A stretch of 64,000 bases of DNA, taken from contig JAPFFF010000008.1 in NCBI GenBank assembly GCA_039105265.1, forward strand, positions 4,092,001 to 4,156,000, given 5' to 3'. Position 1 is the first letter of the stretch, and each line of letters starts with the position of its first letter. The translations under genes and the position numbers were made by a program. This document shows, piece after piece, positions 20,761-31,462 of the stretch. Source of the DNA: Tritrichomonas musculus (taxonomy: Eukaryota > Parabasalia > Tritrichomonadida > Tritrichomonadidae). The notes beneath the pieces are model-generated. The model worked only from the letters and a program-made list of their open reading frames with translations. It searched no databases and was not told the DNA's origin.

Positions 20761-23381
20761 GTATTTTTTTTTTCTTCTTTCGTTTTTCTTTTATGCCTTT
20801 CTTTTTTGATACGTTGATTCTCTCTTTCTATGATGTCTTCATATTCCTTCACAATTTTTGATTTGGTTAGTGGATCAGAGTTTCTACTAATATAATCATC
20901 GATGAATTTACTTCTTGAAGGAAATAAATAACCCATTTGAGTATACTCATTCAAAAATTCAGAAATAATAAGTGATCGTAATTCAATTTTACCACGTGGT
21001 ATTTGATCTGGATGATTTGAAAATAAATCAACCAATTTTTCTCTAATATCTTTGGCATCTGTAAATTTAGCTCTGTTTTTCCAATCGTACTCACCTAAAA
21101 CAAATTCATTATCATCTCCGGTTAAGTCAGGCTCATCATCAAATAAATTTATTTGGTTTAAATCAGACTGGTCATCACTTGGAAGATAATCATGATATCC
21201 AAGACGGTAATCATTTCCTGATCTCAAATTTTTCTTATATTCTACATTTTCTTCTTCTTCTTCCTGCTCTTCCTCCTCCTCCTCTTCTTCTTCATTATAT
21301 TGTCTTGTATTCAATTCTTTTTCTATATCATCTTCGATATTAATTTGGTCCTCTTCTTCCTCTGTATTTAACAAATCTTCCGTAGATAATGAAAAAAAAT
21401 CATCTCCACTTCTGCTAAAAATGTTTTCTTTTAAAACCTTTCCTAGATTATCATCTATTGCTTTATTAGATAATACATCACGTGTCATTATATTAGAGAA
21501 TTTATTTCTGTACCAATTTAAGATAGGCATTAAACGTTCTTTTACTTTTTGATAGCTAAAATCACCTTCATCAATTATCTTTCTTAATATCTTATAGACT
21601 AATTTTCCTTTTTCTTTTATTTCTTCTGCAAGTATTTGTGGTATGTTCAATTTAATTTTGTATGTTTCGGAGTTAGTCTTTCCCAAATCATTAAACTCCA
21701 AATTCTTTAATACAGAACCAGCGTACAAAAATAATTTCCTATAAATCATAAATTTTCCTTTCTCATCATTTGTTTTCGAACATGATGGAATGCCATTATT
21801 ATGTATAAAAAGAACTCCATTCAAATTTGTTGCATTTAAATTTTCAACTATGACTTTTTCTTTTTGCAATCCTGAATGATTGGATACATTGAGATTTTTA
21901 CCTAATATTTCATCAATTAATGATTCTGATAAATTAATTTTTTGAGAAGCATAACGAACAAGAGATATGTATCGAGGTGATACAGGAGTAGATTCTACTT
22001 GATTTAATTGTAAAACATCATTATCTGATGGATTAGCTTCAATAAATGGACGAGGAAAAGAATTAGATTGATTTTTACTATTATTTTTATTAGTATTAGT
22101 ATTATCATCATTAGTATTATCATCATTAGTATTATCATCATTAGTATTATCATCATTAGTATTAATATTATCATCATTATCCGAACTTGATTCAGTGGAG
22201 TAGCTAGAAATATTGGAAGATACAGTTGAAAATAGAAAAAAAGAATTTGAATCATCATCAGAATTATTCTGTGAACTGTTTTGTGAATTAAATCCTGAAT
22301 TATACTGTGAATTATCCTGTGAATTAAATCCTGAATTATCCTGTGAATTATCCTGTGAATTGTCATTCGAATTGCTCATTTGGATATTTGGATCATTGTT
22401 TATATCTTTGAAGAATCTTGATAAATTAGACACAATTTCTTTATTCTTATAGACTCTGTTATCAATTATTTCAAATGCGCCTGGGTCGAATTGATCATTG
22501 AAATCTTCATATAGAAATAAAACACTATTTCTATTGAGGCCATTATTTATATCATAAACGAGGTTGGGAGTTTTTGAAGTAGAATTTTTAGTAAAAAAAA
22601 CAGGATACACATCATTATCATTAAAATAAAAATGTTTATTTGCAAGCTTAATTAAAGTTGAATAATGTCCAGATTTGTATGTTCCTGTATAAAGAACAGA
22701 TGATAAAAAGCGATAATTATGATTTGCAATGGTAATATATGTATTAACTGCAACATAATTTGTCTTGAATCCACCTCCATTCTCTTCGCGATCCATATAA
22801 AGAAGTAAATATTTCGGTAGTTTTCGAATATTATAACAAATCGATAATTTCAAATCGAGATTCTTTTGGAGTGTATCAGCTGTTGAAGGAATTTGTAAAT
22901 AAAATGAATAACCATAAACTGTTCTCTCTGCAGAATCAATATCAATATAAAAAAAATCTTGAATAGTTTGAGATAACGATTTTAAAAAAAACCTTACAAA
23001 ATAACGGATATCTTTCATTTTTCGAGGCATTCTCCTATTGTTCCAACCTTTCCAGCTTGATATAAAATTATAAATTTGTATAAACTTTTTGACCTTTTTA
23101 TCTTTCATTGATTTGATAATATCATGAATTAATATTTCATTTTTGTCTTTTAAATCTTCTTGTGAAAAATAATCAAACATGTCTTCGCAATGTAAAAACA
23201 TTTGGAGAAAAGAAATACAGTAACAATAAATATGCCTTGGTGGCGAATCACCATCTGAATTAAGAATTCCATGAAACAGATGAAGGCCAATATTATTGCC
23301 AATATTCACAACTTCTTTAAGACGATTGAGCGAAACATTTGCAGAAGAAGATGCTGGGTAAAGATTCAAATTTGCTTTCAT
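20757..23381 (-). CDS. Transposon-borne protein with N-terminal USP (C19) deubiquitinase-like domain, 874 aa
   Basis: Residues about 27-260 match the layout of ubiquitin-specific proteases. A Cys box CYCISFLQMF (C53) resembles CYxNSxLQ. LPKYLLLYMDRE (188-199) resembles the LPxxLxLxLxRF strand. A His box SGHYSTLIKLANKHFYFNDNDV (split at 237-258) supplies H239 and D255. The domain is short for a USP and lacks an obvious zinc finger. The oxyanion Asn before the Cys is not evident. Residues about 335-450 are Asn/Asp/Ser/Gln repeats (NSQDNS, NTNDD). Near 690-720 there is a long Glu run, and the C-terminus is Lys/Arg-rich. It precedes the transposase with a 4-nt overlap, so the two are probably co-expressed. 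A role in protecting the transposase from ubiquitin-linked turnover is possible but unproven. Confidence 0.72.
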   Translation of the reverse strand: MKANLNLYPASSSANVSLNRLKEVVNIGNNIGLHLFHGILNSDGDSPPRHIYCYCISFLQMFLHCEDMFDYFSQEDLKDKNEILIHDIIKSMKDKKVKKFIQIYNFISSWKGWNNRRMPRKMKDIRYFVRFFLKSLSQTIQDFFYIDIDSAERTVYGYSFYLQIPSTADTLQKNLDLKLSICYNIRKLPKYLLLYMDREENGGGFKTNYVAVNTYITIANHNYRFLSSVLYTGTYKSGHYSTLIKLANKHFYFNDNDVYPVFFTKNSTSKTPNLVYDINNGLNRNSVLFLYEDFNDQFDPGAFEIIDNRVYKNKEIVSNLSRFFKDINNDPNIQMSNSNDNSQDNSQDNSGFNSQDNSQYNSGFNSQNSSQNNSDDDSNSFFLFSTVSSNISSYSTESSSDNDDNINTNDDNTNDDNTNDDNTNDDNTNTNKNNSKNQSNSFPRPFIEANPSDNDVLQLNQVESTPVSPRYISLVRYASQKINLSESLIDEILGKNLNVSNHSGLQKEKVIVENLNATNLNGVLFIHNNGIPSCSKTNDEKGKFMIYRKLFLYAGSVLKNLEFNDLGKTNSETYKIKLNIPQILAEEIKEKGKLVYKILRKIIDEGDFSYQKVKERLMPILNWYRNKFSNIMTRDVLSNKAIDDNLGKVLKENIFSRSGDDFFSLSTEDLLNTEEEEDQINIEDDIEKELNTRQYNEEEEEEEEEQEEEEENVEYKKNLRSGNDYRLGYHDYLPSDDQSDLNQINLFDDEPDLTGDDNEFVLGEYDWKNRAKFTDAKDIREKLVDLFSNHPDQIPRGKIELRSLIISEFLNEYTQMGYLFPSRSKFIDDYISRNSDPLTKSKIVKEYEDIIERENQRIKKERHKRKTKEEKKNT

Positions 23382-23448
23382 TTTGTTGATTTTTTAAAAA
23401 TAAAATTTTGAATTAAAATTGAATACTTTTATTAATAAACGGTTTTTT

Positions 23449-23860
23449 GCTAAGCAAAATCAGGAATTCTCTAGTAAAGTTCTTCATTTAATTGAAACCT
23501 CTATTAAATTATTTAATAATAAAATAATCTATAATAATTAAAGACTTAAAACCAAAATAAAACAATCCAAAATCTAATAGATTTTGTGAAATAAAATATT
23601 GCTAATAATCTGATGATAATCTTAATTCTTTTATTATAATATAATTTATTAATTAATTATTTGATTTAATGATGTTTATTCTTATAAAACAAATTCATTT
23701 TGCAATATCTGAATCAAGATATTTTATATTTATTTTTCCCTGAGTTTGCTTAGCAGAACCGCTGGGATTTTTAAAAAACATGTTTTTTTCATTCAAAAAA
23801 AATTGAAAAGATTGAATACTGCCTGAGTTTGCTTAGCAAATCACCCGAGTTTGCTTAGCG
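23449..23860 (-). repeat. Right-end copies of the GCTAAGCAAACTCAGG motif
   Basis: Three inverted copies at about 23738-23754, 23822-23838 and 23844-23860 mirror the left terminus. One degenerate forward copy (GCTAAGCAAAATCAGG) lies at 23449-23464. This end also lies upstream of the USP-like ORF, so it must hold the promoter of the pair. Confidence 0.85.
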
Positions 23861-24489
23861 ATACCTGTAATCAAAAAAATAAAAATGAATTATTTCATGA
23901 TACACCGAATTACCTTTCAATTTAAACAAATACATAGCATCTATATGCAATAGCAATTAATATTTCTTCATAGTGATTAATTGTAAAACTATTCGATTGT
24001 GATAAAATAGAACAAAACAAAACTAAACGACCGTTTAAAATTATATTAAAAAATAAATGTGTCTTTTTAGCAAGCTTAAGTTATTAAAATCAATTGATAT
24101 TTTAATATATATAACCCATATTATAAATAAGTATATATCCGGATTAAATTCTATTATTTATGTTTTCTTTCTTATGAAAATTTTTAATTATTTATTTTTT
24201 AAATTTCTCAATAATAAGTACCTCAGTAATTTTTATAAAAATCAGTATTATCTTCAATCATTTAGTATTAATTGCATATAACAGCTTATATATTTCTAAT
24301 AACTCATAAAAATAATATTTTATAAATAAGATATATGCATTTTGAATGAAACAAGCAAAAATTTATAAATATTACAAACGTACATGAAAACTTTTTTAAT
24401 TATTATTTTCGAAGAGAATTTTATATATCAAATGTTTTAGGCTAGTATTTAGATATTAAAAACTCCTTAAGAAACTTTATTTCCTTTTT

Positions 24490-25200
24490 GGTAGACTTTT
24501 TTTTGGACAAAATCGGCACCTTTTACAATAACCGTTTTTTGTAAAGTCCAAAATCGGCACCTTTTACATCAAATAAACATTCAAAATCAATTTTTTACAA
24601 AAATGAAAATAAAAAAAATAAAATAATTATATATAAATGTTTATTAAAATAGAATTATGATAATATTTGGATTAGTTTTAATCTATTTTTTATATAATTA
24701 TGAATAATAAATGAAAAAAAGAAAACTATCCAAAAGTATTCCTATAGAGTTAAATTGAACAATTCATATGAAAATAATTCATTTGATTACTGCGAGCAAG
24801 GTCATACATGCGTGTATTAGCATTTCATTTCAATTTGATATCTGCCAGAAACAAAGACAAATAAAAATAATAGCTACATGACTATTTTCTGGGCTTAATA
24901 GACATACTTTTGGCTACAAATCACTAAAAATGAAAAAAATTCTGATATAAAAAATAAGTTTTTTTGCTAATATGATATTCTAATTAATGTACAGTGAATT
25001 GAGATTATGATCATGTAGAACACATCATCGATAAAAGTCTGTATTACCTCGAGCTTGCTGTATATATGAATGCTTTAATATAAAAAAAAATGATTTTCAA
25101 TAAATAAATGGTCATACGTTTATTGTTTTTTTAACAAATTCTATTGATATATTTTGAATAGATAAATGGCCTGCTGATTTTGTCCTTTTTGGAGTCTACC
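24490..25200. mobile_element. 711-bp non-autonomous DNA transposon (GGTAGACT ends)
   Basis: The left end is GGTAGACT, 8 bases, GGACAAAATCGGCA; the right end is the reverse complement with small differences. The 8-bp duplication TCCTTTTT lies at 24482-24489 and 25201-25208. The tip and size resemble the 706-bp element at 2917-3622 (GATAGACT), but interiors differ. Near the left end CAAAATCGGCACCTTTTACA occurs twice in direct repeat. Absent from the corresponding place in copy 1 of the host element, which fixes its limits. Confidence 0.9.
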
Positions 25201-26105
25201 TCCTTTTTCATTCATACTTTTTTTAAAAAAAATAATTATTTATTTAATATTAAATTTTTCATAAAATCAACTTAATAACGCAAATTAAAACATTTATCAT
25301 AACATTTATTTGTCTCTATCAATGTTTTAAACCATATTTTTTTCTGTAAATAGTAAACAAAAATTTGGAGAAAATAAGATTTTTAAACTTTTCACAGTTG
25401 TTCGAATAATCTAACTTTTTTTGTTCTCCTTCCTATTTTTTCATGATATAATTATTAATATTATTGATAGTTCACTGCCAACTATTATAACATATTTGTT
25501 ATTTTAGAAAAAATCCTATAGGAAACTTTAAAAATAGATCACCTTGTTTTTGATTCTATATGTGAAAAATTTACATAAATAAACTGTCTTTTTGAATTCA
25601 AAAGTAAATGTTAGAATTACTAATGTATTGTATTTTGTCTGTAAATCTAAAAATATGGTATTCTTTTAAATATAATAAGGACTATTCATAGAAATACTAT
25701 ATTTTATATTTTAATATAATTTTAAACGGTCGTTTAGTTTTGTTTTGTTCTATTTTATCACAATCGAATAGTTTTACAATTAATCACTATGAAGAAATAT
25801 TAATTGCTATTGCATATAGATGCTATGTATTTGTTTAAATTGAAAGGTAATTCGGTGTATCATGAAATAATTCATTTTTATTTTTTTGATTAATTTAATG
25901 AAAAACTCACTCAATATGGAAGAATTTCATATTTATTATGATATGATATATTACTTATTACGTAATAAATATATTGATATAATTTATAATAAATTATCTT
26001 CAATACATATTTAGAAAATTAGATTTTTATATTTTTAAATTTTTCTAAAAAAAAAAATAACGTTACGATAAAAAATTACGTTACGATATTAAATTAGTAT
26101 CTGTA

Positions 26106-26621
26106 CATAAAACATATTTATATTATTAAATTTTTAATCTTGAAATTAAAAATCATAGAAAAAGTTTATTGTAAAATTAAAGTACAAATCCAGTACGTTT
26201 AGTAACAGCAATTTTTTTTGACATTCTCAAAGAATAAGATGACATGTTAAATAAAAAACGATTATTTTCATCTATTTCATATAACATGTCGTAATGTTTA
26301 TTTAAATTGTAAAATAAGTGTCAAAAACAAGCCTAGTCAATTTAAACTTTTTCAGAGATATGCAACTATTCAAATAATAAACGTTCTCCTATTCAAAAAA
26401 CAACGTACTGGATTTGTTCCTCAAAATCCGATTATCTCCGATATTTTCTTCCAAAGGAAATAAATTGAATTGATTTTGATCGAAGTCAATTCAAATAAAA
26501 TCCGATAAAAAAACGGAATGATATTTTGAACGAAATCCATTCAAATAAATTTCCGGTAAATGGAGAACGTTTAGTTTTTTATATAAAAAGTTAATGGTGT
26601 AAAATGGTTTATGAATTTCAT
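26106..26621. other. Intergenic; contains a perfect 16-bp inverted repeat
   Basis: ACAAATCCAGTACGTT (26184-26199) recurs inverted at 26402-26417, enclosing about 200 bp. It is likely a small MITE whose target duplication is not clear. The rest is AT-rich with repeated CATTCAAATAAA-like strings. Confidence 0.6.
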
Positions 26622-27980
26622 TTATTCCATCAATTTTCCAAAGAATTCAATTCTACTAATATATAAGTATCCATTATTGAACCAGCTCACGCCTGTCTGG
26701 CGAATTTGAACATAACGATAGAAAGTGTCATCATTGCCATTGACGCTAAACACAGCTTTGACTGACTTATTATTCAATGTGGGATCATTTGTGTGTGTGT
26801 CAATGATCTTCCACTTTTCTTTGTCGTTTGAAACTTCAACAACCCAATTTCGCAGATTGCAGTAGTTGGTGCTCCCGAACCTGCATGACTCAACAGCATA
26901 ACTCGACAGTTGAACTCGCCTGTCTTTGAAGTCAAAAAGAATTGTTTTGTTTGGCTCGTTGCTCGATATGTCAGATTGGAAAATATGGTATTGTCCATTA
27001 TTCTGGTAGTCGACAAGATTCTTAGGAGATCTCTCTTTATTGTCTGCAGCATTTGACGTAATTTCGATTGTTCCGTTATCATGGATGTTTCCTCCAGTTT
27101 TCTCATTCAAATAATTCATGATTCCTTTGAATTTTTGGCTTCCGTCAAATTTGATTTCAATCTCTTTTTCTTTGTATCTTTCACTCGTTCCATTTGTCTC
27201 AAATAGCTGGTTAAGCTGTTTACATATTGACCTCCAAATTCCTGTGTTGATGTCATCAATTGAAAATTTTTGAATGAATTTTTCTATTGTCTCTTTTTTG
27301 GCATTTTTAAATTGAATGTATTCAAATAAATTTGAATACTTTTTGTCTTTTTCATACAAATCAAGAATAAATAGAAGCAATTCGTCTTCATCTTCAAGTT
27401 GTATTTTGTCACTTTTTATGATGCTTTCAATAACGGATTCATTCAAATTTTTCAATTTGTCTTTTGAAATTTCAGAAAAATGAGAAGAAGCAAAACTGAT
27501 CAACTTTTCAATGTCTTCTTTATTGTTTATATTCAAAATGTCTTTTGTTTCATCGTTGTTGAGAATATCAAAAATGATTTGTAAACGATCAATTACATTA
27601 TCTACTGTAATGTCAGTAAATAGATTAGGTTGAAGTCGTAAATACTCGTCAATGTTGCCAAGATGTAAAAAATAGTCTTTGTAATATTTTTGCTGAGTTT
27701 GATTCAAATTATATATTTTATCAAATTTGAAGAGCTCTAAAAAGCTAGAAAAATAGTCGTTTTCATTTGTTTGTATGCTTGAATTAATGAAAAACTCATT
27801 TATGGTTTCATCTTGATAATGGTATTTGCGGATAATTGGTGATAAATAATCAGCAACAATTCTGCTTGTTTCATATCGTTTTCCATTTAAGACAAATGTA
27901 AAATCTTTGGGATATTTATCAAATGGAATTGCTTCAAAGCACTTGATGTTGATTGAATAATTGATCTGATCTTCAGACAT
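26622..27980 (-). CDS. BTB-like / F5-8 type C (discoidin) domain protein, 452 aa
   Basis: Residues about 20-90 (FTFVLNGKRYETSRIVADYLSPIIRKYH) look like the BTB-like opening of a large trichomonad family. An alpha-helical middle (about 100-270) resembles a BACK region. Residues about 315-450 form an F5/8 type C beta-sandwich: FDFKDRRVQLSSYAVES, NWVVEVSNDKEKWKIIDTH, FYRYVQIRQTG and YLYISRIEFFGKL. No signal peptide, so it is cytosolic. Such domains bind partners and may serve as adaptors; the substrate is unknown. The stop codon runs into TAAATG, fitting the UAAA 3'-end signal. A paralogue lies at 32263-33504. Confidence 0.88.
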   Translation of the reverse strand: MSEDQINYSINIKCFEAIPFDKYPKDFTFVLNGKRYETSRIVADYLSPIIRKYHYQDETINEFFINSSIQTNENDYFSSFLELFKFDKIYNLNQTQQKYYKDYFLHLGNIDEYLRLQPNLFTDITVDNVIDRLQIIFDILNNDETKDILNINNKEDIEKLISFASSHFSEISKDKLKNLNESVIESIIKSDKIQLEDEDELLLFILDLYEKDKKYSNLFEYIQFKNAKKETIEKFIQKFSIDDINTGIWRSICKQLNQLFETNGTSERYKEKEIEIKFDGSQKFKGIMNYLNEKTGGNIHDNGTIEITSNAADNKERSPKNLVDYQNNGQYHIFQSDISSNEPNKTILFDFKDRRVQLSSYAVESCRFGSTNYCNLRNWVVEVSNDKEKWKIIDTHTNDPTLNNKSVKAVFSVNGNDDTFYRYVQIRQTGVSWFNNGYLYISRIEFFGKLME

Positions 27981-28702
27981 AAAATTAAACTGAATTTACA
28001 ATTTAATTTAAAAAGTGGATGTAAATTTTTTTTGGATCTATTTTAATCGTTATCTTTCAAAAAATTCTTTTAGAATTGAGATTTTTTAAAAAAATGATTA
28101 TCTTTAAAAACATATAAATAATTCAATTTTATTTAATAATTTGAGAACAAATATAAATAAAATGAATTGTCTGAGAGATTCAAAGCAAAAATAAAAGGAA
28201 GTCTGACAAAAAGATCATGAAATAACAAAAAATAGAAAATAAAAGATAAATTGTGTAAAGTGCAAATAAGGCTTTAAATTGTCAATGACCACTTTTTAGC
28301 ATCTAATCTTTTTGAAAGAAAATATGATGTCTTTTTGATTGATATTGGTCATTTGGAGTTAAAAAAAAAACGCTTTTATACTGGTAATTTCCAACCTAAA
28401 ATGACCACTAATTTAAATCCTAGAGTGCAAACAAAGTATTTTAAATAGGAAATAGAAATCTTTTTAAAAATATTCAAAAAATAAAGTATTCAAAACTTGA
28501 CAAACTGGTCAAATTCCCAAAAGATACCTCAACCAAATTGATGAAAACAATAAATCAAATAAAATTACAAAAATGAAGGACAAAATTACGATATTGATGT
28601 ATCAAGGGACAAAGAATAAATCAATGATAATTATCTCTCTAAAAATTGAATACAATGATGGGAATGATGAAAAGGAACAAAGCAATGATGATACAGAATA
28701 TG
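27981..28702. other. Intergenic
   Basis: AT-rich, no frame or element recognised. Confidence 0.5.
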
Positions 28703-28710
28703 AATAAAAT

Positions 28711-29931
28711 AGACATTTACGCCAAGCAAAAATACGCCAAAAAAATTTAATCTTTGGCGTATTTTTTGTCCAGAGTAGTATGAAATGTTATATAAAAAAT
28801 TTCATGTTCTAAAAATGAATCTCAAAATTTTTATTTAGCATAGAAATATGAAGTATTTGATTAAAAAAGATATTCTACTGATATAAATATATTGATATTA
28901 ATCGTTTTTTAAAAAGAAGTTAATAATTTTAATATGATATTTTTTTGAATATTTAATAATCTTGGCATGATTTTGCTACTATTTGTTTCAATAAATAGAT
29001 TTAAGTACTTAATTTTGGGAACATTTGAGTTTATCAGTTATTTAAAACAAAACTAAATAAATAATAACAATAATTTTAAGAATTTGAGGCTTTATAAAGA
29101 TAATTATGCATATTTAATGTAATTAAATGCATTTTATTGAATTTAACAAAGCACATTTATAAGCCAAATATTATAATATTAAAAGTGATAAAAAAGTATC
29201 TATTTTCATTTTTAAACAATGAAAATTATAGTGTATGTTGGTCAAAATATTTGTATTATAATGAATTTTAGTGATATATGGGATTGAGTTTTCCTAATAT
29301 AAGATGTTTGAAAAAATTCCAGAAAAGCACTCATGCATGGTAAGAAACTGTCACATGGATGTCATATATGTATTCTTTCTCGTTTTTCCTCTTTAAAAAA
29401 ATGTATTTCATTGTTATATTTAATTGGCGTATTTTTTGGCGTATGAATACGCCAAAAAAAAATTCTGAAGAATTGAGAGAAAAGTTCTCAAATTTTGAAT
29501 TGGGCGTATTTTTTGGCGTAAAAATACGCCAAAAGCATTTTTTCCTTACCATTTTGAAATATCAAAATTTTTATGGCGGATACCTCTTGGCAACAGAATT
29601 TCCCATCTGTATATATGTTTATGGCTGATAATACGTAAAATTGAAAATCTGTGTTTTTTATATAAAAGATTTTTTGATGTTTTTTTATATGGTGAAATTT
29701 AATAAAAATTGACCTTAAAAATTTTAAAATAAAAAATGATGTTTTTTTCGTTGAAAAAAGCATAAAAATATAATTATTTAAGAAAATTAGTATTTGTTAT
29801 TTATTTTACAGTAAAGAAAACATACTTATTATACAAAATCTCTTAATTTTGATAGAAATTAATAACGTTCTTTTTTGGCGTATTAGGCTCTGGCGTGTAT
29901 TTGATGAAATTTGCCTTGGCGTAAATGTCTA
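28711..29931. mobile_element. 1.22-kb element with TACGCCAAA motifs and 8-bp target duplication
   Basis: The left end is AGACATTTACGCCAAG; the right end is its reverse complement (CTTGGCGTAAATGTCT plus A). AATAAAAT lies directly on both sides (28703-28710, 29932-29939). A TA target (GAC...GTC) is a less economical alternative. TACGCC/GGCGTA motifs recur at both ends and in two inverted pairs in the middle (29427-29455 and 29502-29533). Short overlapping frames on both strands there are not credible genes. Confidence 0.75.
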
Positions 29932-29939
29932 AATAAAAT

Positions 29940-30366
29940 AACAAAGATAATGATTTCACTGAAGCCTTACAAATAAAATTAATTAAACTTTACTATCAAT
30001 ATTTGATGAACTGTAAACTTTATTTAAATTTATTTTTATATAAAGTGAGAGAAATAAAGGGGGTCGATTCAAAAAATAATTAATTTCAAGGGAAAACGAT
30101 AATAAAAATTTATTTTGAGAAAAAAATATTTGAAAAAAATTTTTTTTCTTAAAATTATATTTTCTGAAAAAATATTCAATTTTTTCTTAACTTGATCGTC
30201 GACCCCTATTTTATTGAATGAGACCCCTATTTTTTTGGGGCACTTTATAAAAAAAAAAAAAAATTTTTTTTTATGATTCTTGAAATTTGCATAGATCTAT
30301 TCTTAAAATGATGAGATTATTTTGATAGAAATTTGTCAATATTGTAATATATATATATTAAAGAAT
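29940..30366. other. Intergenic between two transposons
   Basis: Contains GGGGGTCGATTCAA (30060) and an imperfect inverted partner near 30196-30212 (TTGATCGTCGACCCC). Possibly a decayed small MITE. Nothing else seen. Confidence 0.35.
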
Positions 30367-31462
30367 AACCCTGTTCAAATGGGATTTTTTTGATTTTTGG
30401 GATGAGCATTTTCTTGGAATTTGGGATTTCTAAAAAAAAAAAAAAAAAAAAAAAAAGCAATTATTTGACCTTTTTTGATCGTATATTGTTATCAAATATT
30501 GACCAAATAAGTTCTCAATTGTATATATAAAAAACGGTTAAATTCTGAAAAACTCTTTGTCTATCCATTAGAAAACATAAGAGAAATCAAATATTACCCA
30601 TAAAAGCTTTTCTATCCTTCATCCAATGATGCTTTGTTTACAAAATCAATCCCTTTGATGATGTTTCGAGCGATTCTTGCTTGTTGTTCGAGAATTTTGA
30701 AATTCGATGATCCAATATAATATACACTATCAATTCCATGCTCGATTTTTTTTTTTTTTTTTATTCTTTTACGCATTTGTCTAGTTTTATAAAATAGTGT
30801 TAGATTGCATTAATTCTTATTCCTTCGTCTGTTTTTTTCAATATTTTTTTTTTATGTTTTTGAATAGTGTAAACCTATGAAAAGTAAAATAGATAATCGT
30901 TTTTTTACAAAAAATTTAAATATATTAAAAACTATTTGTTAATTCTGATTATATTTTTTTAAAAAATGAATTATATAATGTTTTAAATAGAAAAAATCAT
31001 AATGTTAGATGTTTTGAAAATTAAGTAATTTGATGTTATAATGATTCTAAATATGAATTATTCAAAAAACAATCCCTTTCAATCTTCACAATTCTTTCAA
31101 AAATATCCCAAACAGAGTTTATCAAAACAATTCAAAAAGTTTCGAAAATCCGACTGGGATTTGTAAACTATTCAAAAAAATCCCTTTGGGATTCATAAAC
31201 CATTCAAAATATCCCACAGGGATCGGTTATCCCACTTTTATCCCAGATTGAATACGAATACGTTATATTATTTGGGAAATGTGATATAAAATATAAAACA
31301 TAGGACGATTATTTATCAAACAAAAATTTCTAGAAAAAATTTTATAAAATACATAAAAAATTTTATAAAATAATATTTAAAACACTTTTTTATCCCAAGG
31401 GATTTTTTTTTTATCCCAGGATTTCGGTTATCCCAGCGGTTTATCCCATTTGAACAGGGTTA
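30367..31462. mobile_element. 1.1-kb element with AACCCTGTTCAAATGGGAT ends
   Basis: The terminal inverted repeat AACCCTGTTCAAATGGGAT is perfect on both sides. TAAAGAAT flanks both ends (30359-30366, 31463-31470). Many GGGAT/ATCCC motifs follow at both ends, pointing inward. It contains a piece of apparent coding DNA (30612-30746) and long A/T runs. No transposase. Confidence 0.82.
30612..30746 (-). pseudogene. Coding-like fragment carried in the 1.1-kb element
   Basis: The minus strand reads 44 sense codons before a TAG, with composition unlike its surroundings (for example SSNFKILEQQARIARNII, then FVNKASLDEG). It lacks a start and follows an A run. The family is not recognised. It may be a captured gene end or the last remnant of the element's own protein. 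Confidence 0.4.

Larger units (their letters stand above)
18238..23867 (-). mobile_element. 5.63-kb autonomous TA-inserted transposon encoding a DD35E transposase and a USP-like protein
   Basis: It begins CAGGTATCGCTAAGC and ends with the reverse complement, flanked by a duplicated TA (18236-18237, 23868-23869). The TIRs extend about 120 bp and include two motif copies plus CAGCGGNTCTGCTAAGCAAA. Both ORFs read on the minus strand: the 874-aa USP-like ORF first (23381 to 20757), then the transposase (20760 to 19672). The left end past the transposase stop carries 17 copies of a 16-bp motif, the right end four. Both ORFs are full and free of stops, so the copy looks intact. TA target, CAG tips and DDE spacing place it in the IS630/Tc1/mariner group. 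Its size and second ORF are unusual for that group. Confidence 0.9.
18025..26103 (+). mobile_element. Long-TIR TA-inserted element, copy 2, carrying two nested insertions
   Basis: Same ends (CAGATACTAATTTAATATCG and reverse complement), TA flanks (18023-18024, 26104-26105) and internal sequence as 6789-8515, in the same orientation. It is interrupted within its left TIR by the 5.63-kb element 18238-23867, at a TA that is intact in copy 1 (ATTAAATTAATC). It is interrupted in its body by the 711-bp element 24490-25200. Subtracting both leaves about 1.73 kb, matching copy 1. No transposase of its own is seen. Confidence 0.92.

Noticed and set aside
21990-22370. Possible separate Ile/Asn repeat protein in the USP-like ORF region
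   Set aside because: It is the shadow of the in-frame Asn/Asp/Ser repeats of the 874-aa protein.
29331-29763. Three overlapping short frames on both strands
   Set aside because: They arise from the mirrored TACGCC repeats of the 28711-29931 element and contain low-complexity Phe/Lys/Ile.
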